DNA of 14,564 nucleotides from DASVLX01 sp035552275 (GCA_035552275.1 DASZLR010000099.1:1-14564), one strand, 5' to 3'. Counted from the stretch's first letter, positions 6,803 through 12,869 are shown. The notes: generated by a model from the sequence alone, not told the origin. Program-made: numbers and translations.

Positions 6803-6969
6803 TCGTCGTCCGGCCAGTCGTCGTCATCCTCGGCCAGCTCGGCCAGTTGCCGCCGGAAGTGTTCGCGGGTCTCCCGCTCGGCGGCCTGCTCGATTCGACG
6901 TGCCGACCACAAGGAGCCGGCCGCAATCACTACGATGGCCGCGATCATCAACACGCCTTGTGGGATCAC
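6799..6969 (-). CDS. Small membrane protein of the element
   Basis: The 56-aa product starts with GTG at 6969, overlapping the previous stop (GTGA), and its own stop overlaps the next start (TTGA). Residues 5-22 form a hydrophobic helix. The rest is a charged, probably helical tail (AERETREHFRRQLAEL), ending in an acidic stretch rich in Asp (about 48-56). It is most likely a single-pass inner-membrane protein with a cytoplasmic tail. Small membrane genes of this kind are common upstream of the transfer gene in actinomycete integrative elements, but I recognise no named family. The tight overlaps on both sides are the best evidence that it is real. Confidence 0.6.
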   Translation of the reverse strand: MIPQGVLMIAAIVVIAAGSLWSARRIEQAAERETREHFRRQLAELAEDDDDWPDDD

Positions 6970-7193
6970 GGCCGGTCTCCCGCGTCCAGCACGGTGACCC
7001 GCGCCGCGTCCAGTTCGTCCGCGCGGCGGATCATGTCGGCACCGAGTCCGGCCAGGTGCTCACCCAGCGCACGCCACCCTTCAGCGGCTATCTGCCCGCT
7101 GTCCTGCCGGTTGATCAGCTCGATGACGACATCGCCCAGGCGGGTGTTGGTTCTAGTCAGCCTCGCCAGCAGCTCACGGTCCGCGCGGATCAC
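6966..7193 (-). CDS. Small hypothetical protein, first gene of the element's leftward operon
   Basis: The 75-aa soluble protein starts with GTG at 7193, with GGAGGTGG about 7 bases upstream. It is helical and charged (RADRELLARLTRTNTRLGD ... DMIRRADELDAARV), with no cysteines and no membrane segment. It could be a small DNA-binding or structural protein, but no helix-turn-helix is clear. It leads a chain of three overlapping genes (GTGA, then TTGA) and faces the XRE/TPR regulator across 147 bp, so that regulator may control it. No function is assigned. Confidence 0.6.
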   Translation of the reverse strand: MIRADRELLARLTRTNTRLGDVVIELINRQDSGQIAAEGWRALGEHLAGLGADMIRRADELDAARVTVLDAGDRP

Positions 7194-7221
7194 CGTTGGT
7201 CCACCTCCGGTTTGCGGCTCG

Positions 7222-7227
7222 TACGAT
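7222..7227 (+). promoter_or_regulatory. Possible -10 element for the regulator gene
   Basis: TACGAT fits TANNNT and lies within the near-palindrome CTCGTACGATGAG in the divergent gap. The distance to the regulator GTG at 7341 would give a leader of roughly 105 bases that carries the tandem repeats. No convincing -35 element is visible. Confidence 0.25.
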
Positions 7228-7287
7228 GAGGACGGCCCGTCGCGACCAACGCAACCAGCGTTCTCGGCTGCGGAGAGTCGCCGGCCG

Positions 7288-7328
7288 GGTAGCCATGCCG
7301 ATAGGTAGCCAGAGCAGGTAGCCAGAGC
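7288..7328. repeat. Tandem repeats upstream of the element's regulator
   Basis: AGGTAGCCAGAGC occurs twice head to tail (7303-7315 and 7316-7328, 13 bp each, identical). A partial copy, GGTAGCC, starts at 7288. They end 12 bases before the regulator GTG at 7341 and run up to its GGAG. They may be binding sites for that regulator (autoregulation) or part of a lost replication or transfer locus. Confidence 0.55.
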
Positions 7329-7340
7329 GGAGACGGTGCG

Positions 7341-8582
7341 GTGGATACGCCGACGATCGGAGCCCTACTCCGTCGCCTGCGCGTGCAGGCTGGCCGCTCG
7401 CAGAGCGAGCAAGCCGACATGCTGTCCACACTGGCCGGCCGCCCGGTGGCCCGTAACGAGGTCAGCCGCTGGGAGCACGAGGGACGCTTGCTCACCCCGT
7501 TCTGGCAAGAGCATTACGCCGCGAGTTTCGGCGTCCCGGTGACGACTCTGCGCCGCGCGGTCGCAACGTCGAAAGCCAAGCGGCGGCAGGGCAAGGACGC
7601 CAGCGGCCCCGTGCGCCGACGAGAGTTCATCGGCACCATGGCCGGGCTTGCGTTGCCGGTGCCGCCGCTGACGGTCGGCCAGCACATTGGAGCTGCGGAC
7701 GTGCAACGGCTGTCCGAACGCACCGCGCGCCTGCGGCGGTTGGATGACCTACTCGGCGGCGCTGACACCTACCGGCTGTACGTCGCTGAGCTGGACGGCG
7801 TGGCATCGCTGCTGAACGCCGGCCGGCACACCGCCGAGGTCGGTCTTGCCCTGCGGTCGCTGCTGGCCGAACGCGCTCAGCTCGCCGGATGGTCCGCGTT
7901 CGACGCCGGGTACCACGACAACGCTCGCCGGCACTTCCGCGCCAGCCTGGCCGCCGCCGAGGAAGCCGACGACTCGATGCTGTCCGGCAACGCGCTGGCG
8001 TTCCTGGCCTACCAACAGACCGCCACTGGCGACCGCGCCACGGCCACCGCCGAAGCCTCATACGCGAAGGTCAAGAACGGTGCCACACCCGCCGTGCGGA
8101 CGCTGCTGCTGGAACGGCTGGCGTGGTCCCACGCGGTCGCCGGGCAGCCGCAGGAAGCGGACCGGGCACTGGGCATGGCACGCGATGCCCTGCACACGGA
8201 CAGCACCCGACCAGAACCGGACTGGGTGTTCTGGGTCGACAGCACCGAAATCGAGATCATGACCGGCCGGTGCTGGACGGAGCTACGCCGGCCGCTACGG
8301 GCGGTACCCGTGCTAGAGAACGCGCTGGCGGGCTTCAGCGACACCCACGCACGGGACAAGAGCCTCTACCTGACGTGGCTTGCCGAGTCCTACCGGCAGG
8401 CTGGCGAGATCGAGCAGGCCGCGACGACGGCCACGCGGGCGCTGGACTTGGCCACCGGGGTTGGCTCCGTCCGGCCGCTGGCACGTCTCCGCGTTCTGGC
8501 TCGGCGGCTCGCCCCACACCGCGCGGCACCGGACGTGGCCGCCCTGCTGGACCGGCTGACTGCGGCGCTCAGCTCTCCGTAG
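7341..8582 (+). CDS. XRE-family regulator with TPR-like C-terminal domain
   Basis: The 413-aa protein has an N-terminal helix-turn-helix at about 5-70 (IGALLRRLRVQAGRSQ ... NEVSRWEHEGR). A basic linker follows at 77-95. Then comes a long helical region at about 120-410 with repeated Ala/Leu-rich helix pairs, typical of TPR-type ligand- or peptide-sensing regulators in actinomycetes. The linker carries R-R-R-E-F-I-G and a short hydrophobic run (92-110) resembling a twin-arginine signal. In this regulator type I take that as a fold element, not an export signal, because it follows the DNA-binding domain. GTG at 7341 has CGGAGA about 8 bases upstream. It is divergent from the small-gene operon and probably controlled the element. 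Its stop overlaps the convergent CutA-like gene by 14 bases. Confidence 0.8.
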   Translation: MDTPTIGALLRRLRVQAGRSQSEQADMLSTLAGRPVARNEVSRWEHEGRLLTPFWQEHYAASFGVPVTTLRRAVATSKAKRRQGKDASGPVRRREFIGTMAGLALPVPPLTVGQHIGAADVQRLSERTARLRRLDDLLGGADTYRLYVAELDGVASLLNAGRHTAEVGLALRSLLAERAQLAGWSAFDAGYHDNARRHFRASLAAAEEADDSMLSGNALAFLAYQQTATGDRATATAEASYAKVKNGATPAVRTLLLERLAWSHAVAGQPQEADRALGMARDALHTDSTRPEPDWVFWVDSTEIEIMTGRCWTELRRPLRAVPVLENALAGFSDTHARDKSLYLTWLAESYRQAGEIEQAATTATRALDLATGVGSVRPLARLRVLARRLAPHRAAPDVAALLDRLTAALSSP

Positions 8583-8889
8583 CGGTTTCGAGCCACCGCA
8601 AGTACGGCGCTGAGCCGACCTCGATCGGCAGGGCGATCACTTCCGGCTTGTCCCACGGATGTTCGCTGACTATGTGGGCTTCCAACTCGGCGTAGCGGGC
8701 GCGGGTGGTCTTGAACACGACGTCCCACTCATCGCCCTGACCCGACTCTCCGAGATGCCAGAAGAACGATGTGACGGGACCGCGCACCTGTGCGCCTGCG
8801 GCAAGTTTCGCCTTCACGGCTGACTCGGCCAGCGCGACGGCCGTCGCTCGGTCTGCGGTTGTGGTCGTCACCAGCAAGTGATCCGCCAT
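8569..8889 (-). CDS. cutA: CutA1-like divalent-cation tolerance protein
   Basis: The 106-aa length and the conserved core fit CutA1: LVTTTTAD at the start, KAKLAAG, PVTSFFWHLGE at about 38-48, VVFKTTRARYAELE, HPWDKPEVIALPI at about 77-89, and YLRWL at 96-100. CutA proteins form ferredoxin-fold trimers and were linked to copper tolerance in E. coli; their general role is unsettled. The family cysteine in LAAC is glycine here (G32), so the proposed metal ligand is missing. ATG at 8889 has no good ribosome binding site but lies 6 bases from a TAGGGT -10 element, suggesting a leaderless message. It converges on the regulator with a 14-bp overlap and is cargo of the integrated element. Confidence 0.8.
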   Translation of the reverse strand: MADHLLVTTTTADRATAVALAESAVKAKLAAGAQVRGPVTSFFWHLGESGQGDEWDVVFKTTRARYAELEAHIVSEHPWDKPEVIALPIEVGSAPYLRWLETATES

Positions 8890-8895
8890 GACTCA

Positions 8896-8901
8896 ACCCT
8901 A
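8896..8901 (-). promoter_or_regulatory. -10 element of the CutA-like gene
   Basis: The minus strand reads TAGGGT, then six bases, then ATG. This is the layout of a leaderless actinobacterial promoter and matches the lack of a Shine-Dalgarno sequence. Confidence 0.45.
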
Positions 8902-8989
8902 CGATGCGCCGCCATCGGTGGCGCGCCCGTCCAGGCACGCCGTGGGTGTTCTCGACCCTGCCCGGCGGCTGTCTAATGTGGACTTTTGC

Positions 8990-9022
8990 TCTCACGTCGG
9001 TCTCACGGACTGGCCGAGACCG
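8990..9022. promoter_or_regulatory. Putative right integrase arm sites
   Basis: TCTCACG at 8990-8996 and TCTCACGGAC at 9001-9010 lie at an 11-bp period. GTCTCACGGAC (9000-9010) is the exact reverse complement of 6374-6384 at the left end. CGGTCTC (8998-9004) also pairs with GAGACCG (9016-9022) as a 7-bp inverted repeat. A TGTCTAA-Y-GT direct repeat shared with the left end (6366-6375) starts at 8970. Confidence 0.4.
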
Positions 9023-9069
9023 TGCGGATTAGGTTCCCTGACCTGGACTTTCGCCAGACTCTGACCAGC

Positions 9070-9098
9070 TACGATGCACCATACGGACCCCTTGGAGG
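9070..9098 (+). promoter_or_regulatory. Element-borne promoter and ribosome binding site for DUF2277
   Basis: A TACGAT -10 candidate lies at 9070-9075 and GGAGG at 9094-9098, six bases before the GTG at 9105. CTTGG (9091-9095) and CCAAG (9101-9105) pair across the ribosome binding site and could modulate its access. These signals lie on the element side of the junction and replace the host's leaderless start at 6304. Confidence 0.5.
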
Positions 9099-9104
9099 TA
9101 CCAA

Positions 9105-9341
9105 GTGTGCAGAAGCATCAAGACGCTCCGGCCGCCGTTCACGGCGGAGCCCACCGACGACGACATGCGGGCCGCCGCGTTGCAGTACGTCCGCAAGATC
9201 AGTGGGTTCCGAGCGCCGAGCCGGGCGAACACCGAAGCGTTCGACCGGGCCGTCGAGGTGATCGCGCTGGCCACCCATGACCTGCTCGATCACCTCGAGG
9301 TCCGGACGGCTCCGACGGTTTCGGCTCCGACGGCGCCGTAA
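9105..9341 (+). CDS. DUF2277 family protein, reconstituted at the element junction
   Basis: The 78-aa product opens with M-C-R-S-I-K-T-L-R-P-P-F and contains AALQYVRKISGFRAPS and the EAFDRAV-E-VIALATHDLL segment, all typical of DUF2277, a small soluble family of unknown function. The first codons are the attachment core itself; the reading frame and protein sequence are preserved, while the first base of the start codon and everything upstream come from the element (GTG in place of the host ATG at 6304). GGAGG lies six bases upstream. The gene should therefore still be expressed, but under changed control. It converges on the hydrolase gene with 18 bp between stops. Confidence 0.88.
   Translation: MCRSIKTLRPPFTAEPTDDDMRAAALQYVRKISGFRAPSRANTEAFDRAVEVIALATHDLLDHLEVRTAPTVSAPTAP
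9106..9122 (+). repeat. Right attachment-site core (17-bp direct repeat)
   Basis: TGTGCAGAAGCATCAAG, identical to 6305-6321. It runs from the second base of the GTG start through codon 6 (Lys) of the DUF2277 gene. Confidence 0.8.
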
Positions 9342-9359
9342 CCGAGGCACCGTAATAAG

Positions 9360-10409
9360 TCAGCCGAGGCCGTTGGCCCAGTTCACCACCTGCTGGAAGT
9401 AGACCGGCGCGTTGGGGGCGTAGTTGATCGCGTGGCCGTATCCGTGCAGGACGAAGGTTCGCAGGCTAGCCGCCGCCGGGTAGTACGGCGCCTCGGACTG
9501 GCGCAGGGTGGCTGGCGAGGCGCAGTCGCTGCCCAGCGGCGGACCGCAGAAGTTCGGGTCGTCACCCATGACGATCAGGACCGGAGCGGTGATCCGGCGC
9601 GAAATCGGAATCACCACGGTGGTGAGCGCCAACGAGTCCACCGCCTCGGTGACGGTGAATACGTCCTTTGTGGACTCATCAAAGGCTATTGCCCCCGTGA
9701 CGTACGGCCCGGGACTGTGGAAGTCCGAGTACCGCGTGCCCGGGTCGGTGGTCAGGTAACCGGGATCGACGCCGAGGTCCGCGAACTTCGGGTCGAGCAT
9801 GGCCGGCATCATCTTCGCGAGAGCGCCCGCGACGGTGGTGAAGTTCATCTGATGGGTCATTCCGGTGACCAACACGCCGTCGACATCGTGGTAGGTGCCC
9901 GCTTCGATCATGACCATCGCGGAGCCGATGGAGTGCCCGCCGATGATCACCTTGTCGAACCGTGTTCCCAGCCGGCCCGTCCGCAGGGCCTGGACCACCT
10001 GGTGCAGCGCCGCGGCCTCGGTGCTCGCCGTGATCAGGGCGCTCGGCGGCTTGGACGTGCGCCCGGTCCCGAGCCGGTCCACGGCGAGGGTGGCGTACCC
10101 GGCGTTGTTCATCGCCAGGCGGTACGACCGAATCCACGGGGTGTAGCCGATATCCCAGTACGAGCTGTTGTACGACCCACCGGGCTCCAGCAACTGAACC
10201 GTGGTCGCGCCCGCCGGCGCACACAGTCGCCCGTACATGGTCTGCGGCAGGCCAAGGAGCGAGATCGGAACGTAGACGTCCCGACAGGACACCGGACTCG
10301 CGTCGGCCGGCGCGGGAGCGACCAGCAGGCCGGCCGTCACCGCGATCAGCGCGGTGACCCAGATCCGGTGCGGCAGGCGGCGCTTGTGTCCATTGTGGAA
10401 CAGCCGCAC
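9360..10409 (-). CDS. Secreted alpha/beta hydrolase
   Basis: The 349-aa protein begins with a basic N-terminus and a hydrophobic stretch (17-35), with a signal peptidase site after ADA at about 38. It is probably exported. The mature domain has the alpha/beta hydrolase layout: D-R-L-G-T-G-R at 111-117, nucleophile elbow GGHSIGS (S160), acid in VMGDDPN (D283 or D284), and catalytic histidine in HGYGHAIN (H326). Four cysteines in the mature part (about 42, 63, 288, 296) could form disulfides, which fits an extracytoplasmic enzyme. The substrate, an ester, amide or lipid, cannot be read. GTG at 10409 has AGGAGGTAG about 7 bases upstream. The gene lies 55 bp downstream of the P450 gene on the same strand and is probably co-transcribed with it. 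Confidence 0.85.
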   Translation of the reverse strand: MRLFHNGHKRRLPHRIWVTALIAVTAGLLVAPAPADASPVSCRDVYVPISLLGLPQTMYGRLCAPAGATTVQLLEPGGSYNSSYWDIGYTPWIRSYRLAMNNAGYATLAVDRLGTGRTSKPPSALITASTEAAALHQVVQALRTGRLGTRFDKVIIGGHSIGSAMVMIEAGTYHDVDGVLVTGMTHQMNFTTVAGALAKMMPAMLDPKFADLGVDPGYLTTDPGTRYSDFHSPGPYVTGAIAFDESTKDVFTVTEAVDSLALTTVVIPISRRITAPVLIVMGDDPNFCGPPLGSDCASPATLRQSEAPYYPAAASLRTFVLHGYGHAINYAPNAPVYFQQVVNWANGLG

Positions 10410-10427
10410 GACGGGCTACCTCCTATC

Positions 10428-10457
10428 GGCGAGCACTCGGCTGTTGGCGAGCACTCG
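10428..10457. repeat. 12-bp direct repeat in the P450-hydrolase gap
   Basis: GGCGAGCACTCG occurs at 10428-10439 and again at 10446-10457, an 18-bp period, between the P450 stop and the hydrolase ribosome binding site. It may be an operator, an mRNA feature or a local duplication. Confidence 0.4.
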
Positions 10458-10464
10458 AAACAAA

Positions 10465-11787
10465 CTAATTCCGGGGGACCGCCGTCATCGGCAGGCGGCT
10501 GGGATACGCGGCGGAGGTGAATTTCACTCGGACCGGCTTGTCCGGCACCGGAACCAGCCGCCAGCGGGCGACGACGGTGGCCACCACGATCATGATCTCG
10601 GACTGGGCGAAGACATTCCCGAGGCATTGCCGGTTGCCCGCGCCGAACGGGATGAACGCCCCTTGGGGCAGCCGCCCGGCGCGGTCGGGCAGCCAGCGGT
10701 CCGGATCGAATCGGTTCGGGTCGTCGTGCAGCGTCGGGTCGAAATGCAGGGCGTGCGGGCTGATGGTCACTTCGGCGCCCGGCGGAATCCGCACACCGCC
10801 GAGGTCAACCTCGGCGATCGCCCGCCGCATCAGGATCCAGATCGGATACATCCGCAGGACCTCGTTGACCACCCGCTGGGTGTAGGCCAGCCGCGGGAGG
10901 TCCTCGAAGGTCACCGGGCGGCCGGCCAGCACCTCGTCGACCTCGGCGTGCACCCGCCGTTCGATCTCCGGGTGTCGGGCCAACTCGTGGAAGGTCCACG
11001 CCAGCGCGAGCGCGGTGGTCTCGATCCCCGCGGTCAGCAGCGTCAGAACCTCGTCGTAGACCTGCTGGTCGGTCATGCCTTCAGCGGTGTCCTCGTCCTG
11101 CGCGAGCAGCAGCATCGACAGCAGGTCACCGCGATCGGCGCCCCGCGCCCGCCAGTCCGCGATCACCTCCAGCACGATGGCCCGCATCCGCGCAATGGCC
11201 TGGTCGAACTGCCGGTTGGCCGGGATCGGCAACCTCTCGACGAACGCCGGGGACAATGCGCGGACCATCCCCTGCTTGATGACCACCGGAATCGACCGAC
11301 GCGCCTCGGCGGTCGCGCGCCTGCCGAGTTCGGTGGAGAACAGCGTCTCCCCGACCACGGTGACCGCCAGCGCCTGCATGTCCGCATCGACCTCGCGGAC
11401 CTCGCCCGGCCGCCATGACTCGGTCAGCTCCGACACCACCCGGATCATCGTCTCCGCGTACCCGGCGATGCGCTCACGATGGAACGAGGGTTGCATCAGC
11501 CGGCGTTGCCGCAGGTGAAAGCCGCCGTTCGACAGCACGAGCCCGTTTCCCAGGTAAGGCCGGAATTTGTCGAACATCGCGCCTTTGTCGAAACTGCTGC
11601 CGTCGGTGACCAGGACACGATAGGACAATTCCGGGCTGGTCACGAAATATGTTCGCATTGGCCCCAGATCGACTCGCACCACGTCACCGTGTTCGCGCAA
11701 TGACGAGGTGAACTCCCAACGACGTCGTAGCATTGCCGGGGTGTGCCCAAGAAAGGGCCAGCGGCCGGGCGCCACCGGGATGGGCAT
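10465..11787 (-). CDS. Cytochrome P450
   Basis: The 440-aa heme monooxygenase has all core motifs: the C-helix segment HLRQRRLMQPSFHR at about 91-104, the I-helix oxygen-activation motif AGIETT (253-258), ExxR (E309, R312), the meander with FDPDRWLPDR, and the heme-binding loop FGAGNRQCLG with Cys388. There is no membrane anchor, so it is probably soluble. The overall sequence resembles the group containing terpene-oxidising actinomycete P450s such as PtlI and CYP170 more than the CYP105 group, by recall only. No terpene cyclase is in the window. ATG at 11787 has GAGGAG about 9 bases upstream. No ferredoxin gene is adjacent; the fused reductase at 893-2509 is one possible but unproven electron source. 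The secreted hydrolase follows in the same direction. Confidence 0.93.
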   Translation of the reverse strand: MPIPVAPGRWPFLGHTPAMLRRRWEFTSSLREHGDVVRVDLGPMRTYFVTSPELSYRVLVTDGSSFDKGAMFDKFRPYLGNGLVLSNGGFHLRQRRLMQPSFHRERIAGYAETMIRVVSELTESWRPGEVREVDADMQALAVTVVGETLFSTELGRRATAEARRSIPVVIKQGMVRALSPAFVERLPIPANRQFDQAIARMRAIVLEVIADWRARGADRGDLLSMLLLAQDEDTAEGMTDQQVYDEVLTLLTAGIETTALALAWTFHELARHPEIERRVHAEVDEVLAGRPVTFEDLPRLAYTQRVVNEVLRMYPIWILMRRAIAEVDLGGVRIPPGAEVTISPHALHFDPTLHDDPNRFDPDRWLPDRAGRLPQGAFIPFGAGNRQCLGNVFAQSEIMIVVATVVARWRLVPVPDKPVRVKFTSAAYPSRLPMTAVPRN

Positions 11788-11859
11788 CCTGCTTGCTCCT
11801 CGCCGTCAAGACCGGGCGGGCCCACATTAGGAGCCATTCGGCCGGGCCGACAGCGCCGA

Positions 11860-11950
11860 ACGGGTGAAAGTGACCATACTGACGGCGGCGGCGACCCCAC
11901 GTCCAGGGTCGGTAGGCTCGGATCCCCTGGACAGGAAGGCTTTCACCCGT
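11860..11950. repeat. Long-range inverted repeat covering the methyltransferase start
   Basis: ACGGGTGAAAG (11860-11870) is the exact reverse complement of CTTTCACCCGT (11940-11950), with 69 bases between. The second arm includes the first two bases of the GTG start at 11949. Nested inside is GTCCAGGG (11901-11908) with CCCTGGAC (11925-11932). In a long transcript this could hide the start codon; it could also be two copies of an operator. Confidence 0.4.
11913..11918 (+). promoter_or_regulatory. -10 element of the methyltransferase gene
   Basis: TAGGCT fits TANNNT and lies 30 bases before the GTG at 11949. A start near 11925 would leave a short leader that holds AGGAAGG. No clear -35 element is seen. 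Confidence 0.4.
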
Positions 11951-12773
11951 GACCGAAGGATCGGACTGGATCCCGCCGGACCTCGACGTGTCGGTGCCGA
12001 GCATCGCGCGGCTGTACGACTACCTGCTCGGCGGCGGCCACAACTTCGCCGTGGACCGCGCGCTCGCGACCCAGGTCGAGGCGGCCATGCCGGGGCTGCG
12101 CCACGCCGCCCGGGTGAACCGGGCGTTTCTCACCCGGGTGGTGCGTTTCCTGGTGGCGCAAGGGATCCGCCAGTTCCTGGACATCGGCTCGGGAATTCCA
12201 ACCGTGGGCAGCGTGCATCAGGTCGCCCTGCAGGGGAATCCGGAATGCCGGGTGGTGTATGTCGATCGCGACCCGGTGGCGGTGGCGCACAGCGAGTTGA
12301 TGCTGGCGGACGAGGACCGGGCCGCGATCGTTCGGGCGGACATGCGGGATCCCGAGGCGATCCTGGCCAGCCCACCGGCGCGGCGCCTGCTGGATCTCCG
12401 GGAGCCGGTCGCGGTGCTGATGCTGCTGATGCTGCACTGGGTTCCGGACGAGTCCGATCCGCTCGGCCTGCTGGCCCGCTACCGCGATCGGCTGGCCGGC
12501 GGGAGTTATCTGGCGATCACCCATGTCACCGGCGATGGCCAGAGCGGAGAACTGTCCAAGGCCACCGGGGCCATCCAGCGCAGCGGCAGTCCCGACCAGG
12601 TCACGCTCCGCTCGCACGCCCAGATCACGCCGATGTTCGGCGATTTCGAGATCGTCGAACCGGGACTGGTCGGCTGCGCGCTGTGGCGGCCGGGCGGACC
12701 GGGTGACATCGCGGCGGCCCCGGATATGAACACGCTGGTGTACGCGGGCGTGGGACGCAAACTCCAGGGTTGA
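11949..12773 (+). CDS. SAM-dependent methyltransferase (PF04672-type, actinobacterial)
   Basis: The 274-aa protein has the family's N-terminal hallmark SIARLYDYLLGGGHNFAVDR at 18-37. SAM-binding motif I (FLDIGSGIPT, 76-85) follows, then the acidic motif II (VYVDRDPVAV, 103-112). The HWVPDESDP segment and a LAITHVT strand come later. These proteins are numerous in actinomycetes and usually uncharacterised; some lie in natural-product clusters. The substrate is unknown. GTG at 11949 has AGGAAGG 8 bases upstream. It is divergent from the P450 across 161 bp that holds a -10 candidate and two nested inverted repeats. A shared pathway with the P450 is possible but only positional. Confidence 0.9.
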   Translation: MTEGSDWIPPDLDVSVPSIARLYDYLLGGGHNFAVDRALATQVEAAMPGLRHAARVNRAFLTRVVRFLVAQGIRQFLDIGSGIPTVGSVHQVALQGNPECRVVYVDRDPVAVAHSELMLADEDRAAIVRADMRDPEAILASPPARRLLDLREPVAVLMLLMLHWVPDESDPLGLLARYRDRLAGGSYLAITHVTGDGQSGELSKATGAIQRSGSPDQVTLRSHAQITPMFGDFEIVEPGLVGCALWRPGGPGDIAAAPDMNTLVYAGVGRKLQG

Positions 12774-12807
12774 TCTGAGTAGCGGAAGGTCGGTCCCGCC
12801 GGCCGGC

Positions 12808-12848
12808 GTCACCCGATCGGGCGACACGTCGCCATGCCAACGGGCATG
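12808..12848. promoter_or_regulatory. Cluster of palindromes upstream of the GGDEF-EAL gene
   Basis: Three inverted repeats follow one another: GTCACCCGATCGGGCGAC (12808-12825, one mismatch), GCGAC-AC-GTCGC (12821-12832) and CATGCC-AACG-GGCATG (12833-12848). They lie between the methyltransferase stop and the next gene. They could be operators or a terminator without a T-run. Confidence 0.35.
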
Positions 12849-12869
12849 TACTGACAGACAGCGGGTGGC

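Larger units (their letters stand above)
6305..9122. mobile_element. Decayed integrative element inserted in the 5' end of a DUF2277 gene
   Basis: About 2.8 kb lies between perfect 17-bp direct repeats (6305-6321 and 9106-9122). Contents from left: putative arm sites, an integrase C-terminal remnant fused to a membrane segment, two small coupled genes, a repeat-bearing divergent promoter region, an XRE/TPR regulator, a CutA-like gene and a second set of arm-like repeats. A regulator facing small genes, with int next to an att site, resembles actinomycete integrative elements (AICEs), but the replication, transfer and excision genes and most of int are absent. I infer an internal deletion from the small-membrane-protein or transfer region into int. 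It should be immobile without an integrase supplied from elsewhere. Confidence 0.75.

Noticed and set aside
7303..7328. CRISPR-like array
   Set aside because: Only two full 13-bp units with no spacers between them; too short and contiguous for CRISPR.
9432..10520. 362-residue rightward frame opposite the hydrolase
   Set aside because: Antisense of a gene with an intact signal peptide and catalytic triad; no motifs of its own.
11864..12706. 280-residue frame overlapping the methyltransferase
   Set aside because: A shifted frame of the same strand with Arg/Gly/Pro-rich translation. The 274-aa frame carries the SAM-binding motifs.
12808..12825. BldD-type operator upstream of the GGDEF-EAL gene
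   Set aside because: The palindrome differs from the BldD consensus as I remember it at central positions, so I do not name a regulator.
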